Source: Paenibacillus tepidiphilus (GTDB lineage: Bacteria; Bacillota; Bacilli; Paenibacillales; Paenibacillaceae). From it: a stretch of DNA of 59,578 nucleotides. The notes under the pieces are model-generated. The model searched no databases. It was not told where the DNA came from and saw only the letters and a program-made list of their open reading frames with translations. A program made the translations under genes and the position numbers. This document shows positions 1-8,695 of the stretch, piece after piece; positions within the stretch are counted from its first letter, which is position 1, and every line of letters begins with the position of its first letter. The stretch spans positions 1 through 59,578 of the forward strand of contig NZ_VWRQ01000033.1 of the NCBI RefSeq assembly GCF_008635795.1, in the 5' to 3' direction.

Positions 1-103
1 CTAAATGAAGGCAAACGGCTTGATACCGTTCATATAATCGTTTATTTTTGGTCTTTCTCATCGCTTCAATTAGAGATTCGATTTCTGATATTCGGATTTT
101 CAT
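1..103 (-). CDS. IS630-type transposase, N-terminal fragment cut by window edge
   Basis: The frame opens with ATG at 103 behind a strong site (AAAGAGGTGAGG) and stays open to the left edge, giving 34 residues. The stretch RLYERYQAVCLHL resembles the first helix-turn-helix of IS630-family DDE transposases, which bind their own terminal repeats. Only the start is visible, so the catalytic DDE residues and integrity cannot be judged. No clear terminal inverted repeat was found between 104 and 334. The family call rests on a short segment and is tentative. Confidence 0.5.
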   Translation of the reverse strand, partial: MKIRISEIESLIEAMRKTKNKRLYERYQAVCLHL

Positions 104-334
104 TGACCTCACCTCTTTTGGTTTCGGTCTGAATTATTTACCCAAATATTTCTTGTCTGATAATTTAATTCAACTTATATAGTTGGATATCCGCCACTTA
201 AAATAGGTGGAAAATGGTGATTTCATCAATATCGGCCAATTGAAGTGGCGATAATCCAATAAGACGGCTGAAATCCGTAAAACAGGCTGAATTAGTGAGC
301 GAAAATCGAATTAAAATGTTTAGTTCAATCTATA

Positions 335-384
335 TAGACAATAAGTAACCAGTTACCTATAATAATAAGTAACCGATTACCTAT
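335..384 (+). promoter_or_regulatory. Promoter with double MarR-type operator
   Basis: A sigma-A promoter is readable: -35 TAGACA (335-340), a 17-bp spacer and -10 TATAAT (358-363). Two 20-bp direct copies of ATAAGTAACC(A/G)(G/A)TTACCTAT lie at 341-360 and 365-384. Each contains a near-palindrome of the form GTAAC-NN-GTTAC. The first fills the spacer and the second covers the expected start of transcription. This layout fits repression by the MarR protein encoded 25 bp downstream. Confidence 0.75.
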
Positions 385-408
385 TCCACATTTAAGGAAG
401 TGAACCAC

Positions 409-873
409 TTGGAACAAAGTGAACAACAGGCTTACATCCTGGGGGCCATGTTTGTGCTGGCCAACCGCCTGCAGTCGCTTGGCGATAAACTGGATGAGCA
501 GCTCAGCACGAAGCAGTGGCTGGTGATTGCCGCTATCCTGAAGAGCGGGCTGGAAGCTCCCGCATTAACCGAGCTGGCCGGCATGATCGGCACCTCCAGA
601 CAGAACCTCAAGAAGCTGCTGCTGATTCTGGAGAAGCGGGGATTCGTCTCCCTGGCGCCGGACGGCAGCGACGCCCGCATTCTGCGGGTAAGATTGACCG
701 GCAAATGCGGGGAGTATTTTGCAGGCAGAAGCAAGCGGGAAGAGCAATTCATGAAGAATTTGTTTCAGTCGTTCGGACCTGAACAAACAGACGGCCTGTA
801 TCGGGGATTAGCATTGCTCACCGCGAATATTTCACGCATGGAAAGTCAGTTAACCTATGAGGAAGAGGAGTAA
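409..873 (+). CDS. MarR family transcriptional regulator
   Basis: Small dimeric winged-helix DNA-binding protein of 154 residues, the usual MarR length. Residues about 50-105 carry the recognition helix (TSRQNLKKLLLILEKRGFV) and the wing with the family Asp-x-Arg motif (SDAR). A GTG at 400 is in frame but sits inside the ribosome binding site AAGGAAG (394-400). TTG at 409, eight bases after it, is the better start. The upstream double operator points to autorepression. The next gene starts 7 bp after the stop, so it probably shares the transcript and the regulation. The inducing ligand cannot be read from sequence. Confidence 0.85.
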   Translation: MEQSEQQAYILGAMFVLANRLQSLGDKLDEQLSTKQWLVIAAILKSGLEAPALTELAGMIGTSRQNLKKLLLILEKRGFVSLAPDGSDARILRVRLTGKCGEYFAGRSKREEQFMKNLFQSFGPEQTDGLYRGLALLTANISRMESQLTYEEEE

Positions 874-880
874 TCATACT

Positions 881-1714
881 ATGGCATACGTATGGCTCGG
901 CTTGTCCGCAATTGTGCTGACCGTGATCTTGTTCTTCAGGCTCCCGTACTCCGGGACCCAGGCTGAATTCCGGCGCATCACCGCCGCCAGGCTTGCGGAT
1001 ACCCCGCTACCTGTGGATTCATTCAGCGCAGACGACTGGAAGCATCTCCCCCTTCCTGTACGCAAATACTTGGACACCTCCGGTTTTGCCGGAACACCTC
1101 GAATGTCCTCAATGAGAGCTACATTCGGCCATGTGAAATTCGTTCTCTCATCGGGAAAACCCGCTGTGTCCATCGGCTACACGCAAGCTAATTTCGTCCA
1201 GCCCGTCGCACGGTTTGCTTTCATTGATACATCCTTATACGGCATTCCCTTTCAGGGACTCGATTCCTATGAGGATGGCCGCGGAGGGATGAAGGGCGTG
1301 CTGGCCAAAGCCTTTACCCTGTTCAACCAGCGCGGCCCGGAGATGGACCAGGCTTGCCTTGCGACTTATCTGGCGGAGGCGTTGTTGTTGCCAAGTGCGG
1401 CCTTACAGGATAATATCGCTTGGACGCCCATTGATGACACGCATGCCCAGGCCATTATTACCGCTTATGGCATTTCGGCCGGAGGGATCTTTACCTTTCG
1501 TGATAATGGCGAATGTATTTCATTCACCACGAATGACCGGACGGCCACGGGAATGGACGGTTCCATGCAGCAGGTACGCTGGTCTGCACTCATGGATGAT
1601 TACCGGTCAGTGAACGGCATCCGCCAGCCTAACCGGCTGCAGGCCGTCTGGCATTATGAAACAGGGGATCTGGTTTATTTCGACAGCAGCCAGATTCAGA
1701 TTGAATACCGGTGA
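881..1714 (+). CDS. DUF6544 family membrane-anchored protein
   Basis: A 277-residue protein with one hydrophobic N-terminal segment (residues 3-22) that should anchor it in the membrane, followed by a large soluble domain. The segments LPLPVRKYLDTSGF, LYGIPFQGLDSYEDG, YLAEALLLPSAAL and FTTNDR match the pattern I know for DUF6544, a family without an assigned reaction. An ATG at 857 is in frame, but ATG 881, ten bases behind GGAAGAGGAG, is the more likely start. It lies directly behind marR and is probably controlled by the same double operator. The family call is fairly secure; the function is unknown. Confidence 0.65.
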   Translation: MAYVWLGLSAIVLTVILFFRLPYSGTQAEFRRITAARLADTPLPVDSFSADDWKHLPLPVRKYLDTSGFAGTPRMSSMRATFGHVKFVLSSGKPAVSIGYTQANFVQPVARFAFIDTSLYGIPFQGLDSYEDGRGGMKGVLAKAFTLFNQRGPEMDQACLATYLAEALLLPSAALQDNIAWTPIDDTHAQAIITAYGISAGGIFTFRDNGECISFTTNDRTATGMDGSMQQVRWSALMDDYRSVNGIRQPNRLQAVWHYETGDLVYFDSSQIQIEYR

Positions 1715-1718
1715 AGCG

Positions 1719-2273
1719 TCACTTCAAGTGCTCCTTCACTTGGCATAACCACACCATATGGGGCGAGCCGGGTCCCCAATAATCCTCCACTACCTTATAC
1801 GGCTGACCGAATTTACGACACCAGCGCTGCTGGGCTGACCTGTACCCGCTATCCAGGCAAAAGCTTGCAATGCCCCGCGCCGCAAGCGCAGACAGCATTG
1901 CCTCAATCAAAGCGGAGCCGATTCCCTGTCCTTGAAGTTCCGGCTGTACATACAAACTGCCCAACTCACCGATTCCATCCAGTTCGTGGGCAGTACAAAT
2001 TCGGATTTCCTCGCCGCAGGGTCCGAAGGACACCGTTCCGGCAGCCCGTCCATGGACGCGGGCGACGAGAAATTCTGTGTCCGAACCGCCCGGCTGCAAC
2101 GAAGCCGCCGCCAGCTCCTGTTTGTGGCGGACTTCCTGCCTGATCTCCTCATGCAAATGTCCGAGACCCTCCCGGTCAAAGGCACCGGTAATAGCCGTGG
2201 CAAAAATCCGGTTCACTTCCGGAATATCGTCTACCGTAAGGCTGCCGATGAATAGTGATTTAGGCCGATTCAT
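1719..2273 (-). CDS. GNAT family N-acetyltransferase
   Basis: A 184-residue single-domain GNAT protein that would transfer an acetyl group from acetyl-CoA to an amine. Motif A is visible as LYVQPELQGQGIGSALIEAM, with the Q-x-x-G-x-G pyrophosphate loop. The later stretch RWCRKFGQPYKVVEDYWG is typical of the fourth strand and helix. A GTG at 2285 is in frame, but ATG 2273, ten bases after GAGGTG, is the better start. It is convergent with the DUF6544 gene, whose stop is 4 bp away, and seems to be a single-gene unit. The substrate is not predictable. Confidence 0.85.
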   Translation of the reverse strand: MNRPKSLFIGSLTVDDIPEVNRIFATAITGAFDREGLGHLHEEIRQEVRHKQELAAASLQPGGSDTEFLVARVHGRAAGTVSFGPCGEEIRICTAHELDGIGELGSLYVQPELQGQGIGSALIEAMLSALAARGIASFCLDSGYRSAQQRWCRKFGQPYKVVEDYWGPGSPHMVWLCQVKEHLK

Positions 2274-2391
2274 GATAAAATACACCTCTTGCAGCAGATT
2301 GTTTCCTTGCCCGTGTTAATGATGTCATTACCTTCGTGTTATATTATGAACATACGGACTTGCAACTTCAATCCGAAAGGCGGTTTACCTC

Positions 2392-3408
2392 TTGAAATTA
2401 CCTATTGAAGAAGCACGGCCCCTCTATGCAGCGGCTGCGGCATTTAAGAAGCTGGCCTGCTGGGAATGGATGACCAACAGCGACATCTTCGGGGTGCAGA
2501 ATCCCGACAACGGTGAAATTGGATATTGCTGCATCATGGGAAACGGCGGAGAAATGTATGGTATGGCCGTATATCCCGGTACAAAAGGCCTGGAGGTGCT
2601 TCTGCGGATGCTCCAGGGCATTATGCCCTCCGATCCGCTGCGCACACAGCATTGTCTCATGTTATCCTTTGACGACCGCGACGAGCTGTACCCCGAAGAG
2701 TATCAGCAGCTCAAAGCGCTGGGGCTGTCCTTCCGGGGCCGCAATGCGTGGCCGACCTTCAGATTGTATGAACCGGGGTATGTCCCTTGGCCCGTACTGG
2801 ACCACAGACAGCTTGCTTTCTTCACCCTTTGCCTGGAGCAGGCGTCAGAATATGCCCAAGCTGTACGCGGCAACCCGGAGCTATTACTTCTGGCCGACAA
2901 CGGCCTGTTCCCGGTGAGAGTCCCCGAAAGCGGTCCGGATGGGACAATAAGCTGGAGCAGCAGGCTCCTCGCTCCTGCGCCGGAGGTGCCGCCGGCAGGA
3001 GAGCCGCCGGTCGCCGATTTTGATGAGCTGCACGGCGCCCGTGTCCGCAAGCTGCCGGTGCAGGCCGATGCACACTGGGAGATCGGGCAGTTCTTCCTTC
3101 CGGCACCTGTGCAGGACGGCGGCCGCCCCTTCTACCCGGAGGTACTGCTGATCGGTGATGAAGCGACAGGGATGATACTGCATTCGGCGGTCAAAGACAA
3201 GGCAGCGGCCTTCCGTAAAGACGCCTCTGACTTCCTTGATCTGCTGGAGCAACTCGGCCATAGGCCCCAGGGAATCATCTTCGCCGATGAACCATTGGCC
3301 CGTCTATGGCTGCCACTCCTGGAGTCGATCGGCATCGAGGCCTTTATGGCGGAAGGCCTGCCGCTGCTGGAAGATGCGATGTCCGGAATCAGGGACAGCT
3401 TCACTTAA
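2392..3408 (+). CDS. DUF7309/DUF6930 domain protein
   Basis: A 338-residue soluble protein starting at TTG 2392 behind AAAGGCGG. The first 140 residues (ACWEWMTNSDIFGVQNP, GMAVYPGTKGLEVLLRMLQG, GRNAWPTFRLYEPGYVPWP) look like DUF7309. The last 90 residues (YPEVLLIGDEATGMILHS, PQGIIFADEPLARLWLPLL) look like DUF6930. These two domains are known to occur together in Bacillota and have no established activity. A linker with Ala/Pro repeats joins them near residue 200. The gene stands alone and ends at a strong terminator. Domain names are from memory and should be confirmed by a profile search. Confidence 0.6.
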   Translation: MKLPIEEARPLYAAAAAFKKLACWEWMTNSDIFGVQNPDNGEIGYCCIMGNGGEMYGMAVYPGTKGLEVLLRMLQGIMPSDPLRTQHCLMLSFDDRDELYPEEYQQLKALGLSFRGRNAWPTFRLYEPGYVPWPVLDHRQLAFFTLCLEQASEYAQAVRGNPELLLLADNGLFPVRVPESGPDGTISWSSRLLAPAPEVPPAGEPPVADFDELHGARVRKLPVQADAHWEIGQFFLPAPVQDGGRPFYPEVLLIGDEATGMILHSAVKDKAAAFRKDASDFLDLLEQLGHRPQGIIFADEPLARLWLPLLESIGIEAFMAEGLPLLEDAMSGIRDSFT

Positions 3409-3462
3409 CCAGCCGGTATCCGGGTCAAGGTGGACATCGGCTGGCCGATATCACTCCATTGA

Positions 3463-3509
3463 AGAGCGGCGGTCCCCCCGTGAATGGGAGGACCGCCGCT
3501 CTGCTATTT
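3463..3509 (+). terminator. Rho-independent terminator
   Basis: A perfect 13-bp inverted repeat, AGAGCGGCGGTCC (3463-3475) with GGACCGCCGCTCT (3490-3502), is followed by GCTATTTTAT. It lies 55 bp after the stop of the DUF7309/DUF6930 gene and should end that transcript. Confidence 0.85.
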
Positions 3510-3628
3510 TATAAGCAGGATTGTAGTGATCAGGAGCAAATTCGTATAATCTCCACTGCTAATCGGACCGTACAGAAGTTAATTCCGCGAAAAGCCCGGT
3601 TTTGCCGGATTAACGGACACTGGGTCCG

Positions 3629-3748
3629 TTAGCTGACGCATGGCCGTGGCCTATGATCTGGATCTGTATTAACCGACGCATGCCGGGGGTCTATGTGCCG
3701 AACTTGTATTAGCTGGCGTATGCCCGTGGCCTATAAGTCGGACTTGTA
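3629..3748. repeat. Three tandem 40-bp repeats overlapping the end of a gene
   Basis: Units begin at 3629, 3669 and 3709 with TTAGCTGACGCATG, TTAACCGACGCATG and TTAGCTGGCGTATG, and each closes with a (A/C)T(C/T)TGTA-type end. The spacing is exactly 40 bp. The last unit covers the final six codons and the stop of the minus-strand gene 3731-4012. A short hairpin (AACGGAC / GTCCGTT, 3612-3630) borders the array on the left. Apart from the terminator at 3463-3509, the rest of the 3409-3730 gap shows no gene. Confidence 0.7.
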
Positions 3749-4012
3749 TTTGTGCTTCAAGTCCTGCAGCGGCCCGAGATAGTCTTCGGCGATTTCCCAC
3801 AGAATCAGCACAGCCCCGGCCACGCAAAAAGCGATTGCGATGTTAGCCGGAATCAAGCCACCGGTCTCCGAAAGGGCTTGCCAGAATCTCCCTTTGTCTC
3901 CGTTCCAGCCGTGCACTTCCGGCAGATGTTCCACCGCCTGATTGCGTACACTGACATACAGCACCAGCCCGAACAACAAAAAGGCGATGCCGCCGATCAT
4001 CTTTTTCATCAT
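3731..4012 (-). CDS. Small two-helix membrane protein
   Basis: A 93-residue protein with two hydrophobic stretches, residues about 4-20 (GGIAFLLFGLVLYVSV) and about 53-70 (IPANIAIAFCVAGAVLILW), and a charged C-terminus. It probably sits in the cytoplasmic membrane. The start ATG 4012 follows AGAGGGGG by five bases; an upstream in-frame ATG at 4048 lies inside the previous gene. It is 13 bp behind the 2H-phosphoesterase pseudogene and probably the last gene of that unit. I do not recognise a family. Its last codons lie inside a 40-bp tandem repeat. Confidence 0.6.
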   Translation of the reverse strand: MMKKMIGGIAFLLFGLVLYVSVRNQAVEHLPEVHGWNGDKGRFWQALSETGGLIPANIAIAFCVAGAVLILWEIAEDYLGPLQDLKHKYKSDL

Positions 4013-4025
4013 ATCCCCCTCTCTC

Positions 4026-4562
4026 CTACTCCTGGAGTCGATAATCATAACACTGTTCTGCAGGATAATATTTAATCAGGCCGATCCGCTCCAAATAGCC
4101 GTCAAAAGGCAGCGGCTCCTGATTTAAAATGTGAATAGCCTCATTCAGCCTGTCCGGCTCGAATCCGGTCGTAAGATAACAATCCGGCTTCCAGATTCCC
4201 GGTTCAAAGTAATCCCCTTCCATCTCCTGTCCAAATCCGCTCAGTGTCCGTCTGACCGCCATTTGCAGCTCAAGCAGCTCTATGGTAGCTGACACATCGA
4301 GAAACAGAACGGGCTGCTTGCCCGGATAGAGTCCGTAATTTTTGAAATGAAGGTTAAGTCTCTGGCACTCCCGGCAAAACTGCTCCAGCTCATACTGCAT
4401 CCGGTCTGTCTCCAGCTCATTAAACACCGCCAATTTGATATGGGGATTATTGTTCGAGTGCCATATTTAGCTACTGACCTCAGTCTCGGCATACCGCCGC
4501 CAAATGCTCCGAATCCTCCGGTCTGACAATGCATCGAAATAGCCTACAACCGCGTATGGCAT
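4026..4562 (-). pseudogene. 2H phosphoesterase (2'-5' RNA ligase-like), interrupted
   Basis: Starting at ATG 4562 behind GGGGGAGAAGG, the frame reads 31 residues of a 2H-type protein (AVVGYFD, IRSIWRRYAE) and hits an in-frame TAA at 4469-4467. The same frame then continues without shift for about 147 residues (NPHIKLAVFNEL, GLYPGKQPVLFLDV, KPDCYLTTGF). Intact relatives carry two His-x-Thr catalytic motifs. Here the first reads HIK and the second DCY, so both are damaged. The TAA falls where homologs usually have Tyr, one base away from TAT or TAC. A downstream TTG (4433) could start a shortened protein, but activity is unlikely. It is the middle member of a minus-strand unit. Confidence 0.75.
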
Positions 4563-4580
4563 ACCTGTTCCTTCTCCCCC

Positions 4581-5597
4581 TCAAACGACTGTTTCCAGCA
4601 GTCCGCGTAAGGCCTGAATGGATTTCCAGACCAGTTCCTCGTCCTGCACCCCCTCATGCGCCAGCAGCTTCGCCGGGAAGAACAGTCCCTCCATCAGCGA
4701 CCACTGCATATCCTGCATAAAAAGCTCCCAGCCGTAACTGCTGCCCACCTGGGCGTTCAACAAGCCGTAATACTGCCGCAGTATTTCCAGCGTCCCCGCT
4801 CCGCCATGATAGAAATCATGCACGAAGAGCATAACCAGATCCTCCGTGCAAAGTCCAATCCGTACTGCCTCCAGATCAATCAGCACCGGTATAGCGCCGG
4901 GAACCGCAGGATACAGCACATTGCAGGCATTCAAGTCGCCGTGAAGGATTGTTGTATGACGGCGGGCGTGGATGCGTTCAATATAACCTCCGGCGTTCTC
5001 CTGCAGCCTGCGCAGGCTGTTCTCATACAGCGAATATTCTTCCGCCCCCAGCCGGAACGGATAGTACTGCCGGAAATGGGCATAATCCCGCTCGACATAC
5101 CCCAGATGCTCCAGGTATTTCTCCAGACTTTCCAAATGCTGCGGCAGCGGCAGACCTCTCTCGCCCCAGCCTTCGGCATGGAACCCCGCAATCAGCTCCA
5201 GCAGACGGTGCACCGGCTCGGCCTCCAGCGGCGCGTTCCAGTCAGCGATATTCCCGTGGGTGGGTGTCAGATCCTCCAGCAGCAGAATCCCTTCCTCTGT
5301 CAAAGCGTCATACGCATTGTAAAAGACCTTGGGAAGGCTCGCCTTTCTTCCGCCGAACAACCTGTACATCGCGTTCTCAACCGGCTCCGCCTGTGCTGCG
5401 GTAACCTTCTCCAGCAGCTGCAGCGAAGCCCCTGTTTCCCCTCCTTCTGCTCCTTCACCGCCTTCTCCGCGTTCTGCCAGCAGGCTTACCGGCCGCAGAA
5501 CCGCCCGGCCCCGGGTAATCGGCTCGCCGGTGCTAATCTTCCCGGCAAGCCCGTGGTTATTCATAATTGCTGTTAATTGCTGCTCTGTCAGCGGCAT
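4581..5597 (-). CDS. Aminoglycoside phosphotransferase (APH) family protein
   Basis: A 338-residue kinase-fold protein that probably phosphorylates a small hydroxylated molecule with ATP or GTP. Brenner's motif HGDLNACNVL begins at His219, and the metal-binding Asp follows in PVLIDLEAVRIG. ATG 5597 was chosen because AAAGGAG precedes it; the frame itself extends to 5675. Residues 43-54 hold an unusual Glu/Gly run (RGEGGEGAEGGE) in the N-lobe, probably a surface loop. It heads the minus-strand unit with the 2H pseudogene (18 bp away) and the small membrane protein. A resistance role is possible but not shown; many such proteins act in metabolism. Confidence 0.8.
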   Translation of the reverse strand: MPLTEQQLTAIMNNHGLAGKISTGEPITRGRAVLRPVSLLAERGEGGEGAEGGETGASLQLLEKVTAAQAEPVENAMYRLFGGRKASLPKVFYNAYDALTEEGILLLEDLTPTHGNIADWNAPLEAEPVHRLLELIAGFHAEGWGERGLPLPQHLESLEKYLEHLGYVERDYAHFRQYYPFRLGAEEYSLYENSLRRLQENAGGYIERIHARRHTTILHGDLNACNVLYPAVPGAIPVLIDLEAVRIGLCTEDLVMLFVHDFYHGGAGTLEILRQYYGLLNAQVGSSYGWELFMQDMQWSLMEGLFFPAKLLAHEGVQDEELVWKSIQALRGLLETVV

Positions 5598-5722
5598 ATT
5601 GTTCTCTCCTTTGTGGTTGGTGCTATTCCAAACCATGATTCTCAGCCCGGCATGGAGCTGAACCGGTACAGACACCTATTCTCCGCTTCTGTCATAAACA
5701 GAGTAGTAAAGGGGGAGTCCGG

Positions 5723-6526
5723 GTGGGCAAGGCAGATAACGGGAACAGGTGGGCGATCTTTCTGGCGGCGGTCTGCGCCCAGACTTATGCCCAATACAGT
5801 AATGCGGACGGGGCATTTGTCATTCCGCGCGGCTATACACAGACAGCAACCATCGAAGCCGTATCCATCGCCGGTGTTAAGGAACGCTTCGGGTTCATCC
5901 TTGAATCTGAGGAGGCTATCATCGTCGCTTTCCGGGGAACCAGCTCGGCCACCGACTGGTTCTCGGACATGATAGCTTCCCAGAAGCGGTTCAAGTACAT
6001 CAAGGAAGATGTCCTGACCCACCGCGGATTCACGGACATCTACAGCTCCGCCCGGCCAGGCATATTGTCTGCACTGCGGGAGCTGCCCGCCGGTAAGAGC
6101 CTCTACGTCACGGGCCACAGCCTCGGGGCAGCGCTTGCAACGCTGTGTGCCGCAGATGTTGCGGCTAACACCGGCCACCTTCCGCCGCTCCTTTACACGT
6201 ACGGTTCTCCCCGCGTCGGGGACCCCGACTTCGCAAAAGCCGCTGGGAGCTATGCCGCCGCCATCTTCCGCTATGCGAATCCGTTCGATATTGTCGTACA
6301 CGCACCGCCCACCGTCTACAAGCTGCCGAAGCGGGAGAAGAAATACTATTACAGCCACGTCCGTCCGCTGTATTCCTTGCCCTTCCAGAACGGTGCCATC
6401 GGGCTCAATCATATTATCAGCAGCTATTTCGCCGAGCTGTCCAAATCCGACCCGCAATTTACAAAAGAATTACGCTTAGCCAATCCGGGGTTCTGTCCGG
6501 TCCCTGCAGTACGGGTTATGGTCTGA
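5723..6526 (+). CDS. Class 3 (fungal-type) lipase family protein
   Basis: A 267-residue alpha/beta hydrolase. The nucleophile elbow GHSLGAALAT places Ser133, followed by TYGSPRVGDPDF. Asp189 (NPFDIVVHAPP) and His230 (LNHIISSYF) fit the acid and base of the triad, in the order and spacing of the lipase 3 fold. FRGTSSATDWFSD near residue 70 forms the usual oxyanion region. No signal peptide is visible, so the protein is probably cytoplasmic, which is common for bacterial members. GTG 5723 lies seven bases after AAAGGGGGAG. It is transcribed alone, divergent from the APH gene. The natural ester substrate is unknown. Confidence 0.85.
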   Translation: MGKADNGNRWAIFLAAVCAQTYAQYSNADGAFVIPRGYTQTATIEAVSIAGVKERFGFILESEEAIIVAFRGTSSATDWFSDMIASQKRFKYIKEDVLTHRGFTDIYSSARPGILSALRELPAGKSLYVTGHSLGAALATLCAADVAANTGHLPPLLYTYGSPRVGDPDFAKAAGSYAAAIFRYANPFDIVVHAPPTVYKLPKREKKYYYSHVRPLYSLPFQNGAIGLNHIISSYFAELSKSDPQFTKELRLANPGFCPVPAVRVMV

Positions 6527-6623
6527 TTAACGCACTGCATCCGCGAAGGTAGCCCCCCCATTCTCCAAATATTGTAACTCTCCTTACTGCCGCCAACCTA
6601 TGAAGGATTGCACTCCGGAATAA

Positions 6624-6662
6624 CAAAAAAAACCGGCCGCCGTCATCCAACGGCGGGCCGGT
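6624..6662 (-). terminator. Terminator for the BceB-type permease gene
   Basis: The stem AACCGGCCGCCGT / ACGGCGGGCCGGTT (6631-6662, one mismatch) is followed on the minus strand by a run of eight T (6624-6631). It lies 72 bp downstream of the permease stop at 6734. Confidence 0.8.
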
Positions 6663-6733
6663 TCATTCATTTGATGGGCAGTACGGCTGCCGAAGAAGAT
6701 CCGCACTGGACATCACACCCAAGTTTTTTACCG

Positions 6734-8695
6734 TTACAGCGATTCTCTGATCACTCTCTTATAATAAACCACAGACAGCAAACCAAAGATTGAATACAGC
6801 ACCGTGTAGAGCACCATGACAATGACCGTCGGCGTCAGCATTTCCGTGCCGAATAAGAACCAGCCGGATTTGACGGCGAAATAGCTGTGGAATAAGCCGA
6901 CGATCAGCGGAATGCCGAAATTGAACAGCTGCTTGAACTGGATACCCCGCAGCAGATCGCCCTGAGTAAAGCCCAGCTTCCGGAGGATCGTATAGCCGCC
7001 CTTCTCCTCTTCGCCCTCATCCATCTGCTTGAAGTAGAGGATACAGCCGGAGGTAATGAGGAAGGTGAGTCCCAGGAAGCCGACGATGAACATGATCATG
7101 CCCATGCTTGTGCGCTGGTTTATTTCAAACTCATACTGTGAGTAGCTCGGGAATTTCCAGGTGTCCTCTTTAACCCGGGCGTTCTCCTGGGCGGTGTAGA
7201 TTTCGTACGCCTGCTTCATCTGTCCGCGGTCCTTCAGATTCAGGCCATAATACTCCGTTGGAACATTCTTTTGCGATGCCGGATGGCTAACCTTAACCAG
7301 CTTCTGATAGTCCGCTTCATCCACTACGAATACGCCGCTTCCGGAACCGAAGCGATAAGGCATCACCGCTTCACTGGTGATTCCGTTCAGTTTCATTGGA
7401 ACTGTATCTTCCGTAGTATTGAAGCCCAGTTCTCCCGTCTCCTTCATCGGCATGAAGTTCTTCAGGGCGCCGCTAAGTCCCATCAGGCGCGTCTCCCCCG
7501 GCTTCACATCTATATTTCCGAGGCTGCTGTCGCTGATAACGGCTGTGAACAATTGTTTGTCTTCATCTTTTTGATACACCGTTTTGCCCATAACCTGCGA
7601 CGCATCCACGGTCATATAAAAAGTAGGAATGTAAAGTTCCTCGTACTTGATTCCCGCCTGATCGAGGGCAGCAGTGAACTTTTCCTTCAACTCCAGCTTC
7701 ACAAACCCGAAGTCCTGCGGCGAGCTCTCCCGCGCCTGCGCTTCCGCCGAATAATACGAGATATAGCTCAAGGACAGGAGGCCGATGGCGAGTGCCGATA
7801 CGGTCGTAATGATCGTCAGCAGCAGCGCATTTGATTTCATCCGGAACATGATGGAAGACAGGGACAGGACCTCGTTAATCGACAGGTAGCCCTTTTTACG
7901 TTTGCGGATCAGGTTGAATACGAAGCTGACCGAGCCTTTATAGAACAGATAGGTTCCGACGATAACCAGAGCCAGAATAGCAATCATCGCCGCCATCAGA
8001 TCCGTCATATCGACGAACTTGCCGCCGAACAGCTGCGTTGAGATGTAATATCCGCCGATGATGAAGGCGATGCCGAGCACACCCATGATAATCTCCCGCA
8101 CCGGCATCTTCCGCACCCGCTCCTGTGTGGTGGAGTTCACCCGGAACAGCGAGAGAATGCTCTGCCCCTTGATGAACATATAGTTCATCAGCATAATAAG
8201 CACATAAATGGCGGCGAACACAAGGACGGTCTGCCGCAGGGCTTCCGTAGAGAAACGCAGCTTCGCCGCCACCTCAATCTCGAGGATTTTGAACAGAATC
8301 ATCAGAATCAGGCGGGAACCGGCAAAGCCGGCCAAGATCCCCAGCACCATCGATCCGAAATAGAGAATCAGGTTCTCGGCGCTCAGCAGCTTGAAGATCC
8401 GTCCTTTGGTCAGACCGATCAGCTGAAACAGACCGATTTCCTTGCTGCGCCGTTTGATGAAGATCGTGTTGGCATAGAGCAGGAAGATCGCAACGATGGC
8501 AATCAGCAGCACTGAAGAGGCGCCTATGGCCGCTCCGCCTTTGATCGTGCCCTCCATTACATCCAGGGAAGGATCGTATTTAAGGGTCACGAAGGAGAAG
8601 TACAGCGCCACCCCGAACACCAGCGCGAAGACGTAGAGATAGTAGTTCTTGATGTTCTTTTTCAGATTGCGCAGGATGATTACATTCAGGCTCAT
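6734..8695 (-). CDS. BceB-type ABC transporter permease
   Basis: A 653-residue integral membrane protein of the FtsX/MacB-like superfamily with BceB architecture. There are about ten membrane helices in two groups (roughly residues 20-310 and 520-650). A large extracytoplasmic domain of about 200 residues lies between helices 7 and 8 and is where these proteins bind peptide antibiotics. The N-terminus (NLKKNIKNYYLYVFALVFGVALYF without its last residues) is typical. The start ATG 8695 overlaps the ATPase stop by four bases. With the ATPase and the two-component genes upstream it forms a Bce-type module that senses and detoxifies cell-wall-active peptides such as bacitracin. The actual ligand is not predictable. 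Confidence 0.9.
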   Translation of the reverse strand: MSLNVIILRNLKKNIKNYYLYVFALVFGVALYFSFVTLKYDPSLDVMEGTIKGGAAIGASSVLLIAIVAIFLLYANTIFIKRRSKEIGLFQLIGLTKGRIFKLLSAENLILYFGSMVLGILAGFAGSRLILMILFKILEIEVAAKLRFSTEALRQTVLVFAAIYVLIMLMNYMFIKGQSILSLFRVNSTTQERVRKMPVREIIMGVLGIAFIIGGYYISTQLFGGKFVDMTDLMAAMIAILALVIVGTYLFYKGSVSFVFNLIRKRKKGYLSINEVLSLSSIMFRMKSNALLLTIITTVSALAIGLLSLSYISYYSAEAQARESSPQDFGFVKLELKEKFTAALDQAGIKYEELYIPTFYMTVDASQVMGKTVYQKDEDKQLFTAVISDSSLGNIDVKPGETRLMGLSGALKNFMPMKETGELGFNTTEDTVPMKLNGITSEAVMPYRFGSGSGVFVVDEADYQKLVKVSHPASQKNVPTEYYGLNLKDRGQMKQAYEIYTAQENARVKEDTWKFPSYSQYEFEINQRTSMGMIMFIVGFLGLTFLITSGCILYFKQMDEGEEEKGGYTILRKLGFTQGDLLRGIQFKQLFNFGIPLIVGLFHSYFAVKSGWFLFGTEMLTPTVIVMVLYTVLYSIFGLLSVVYYKRVIRESL

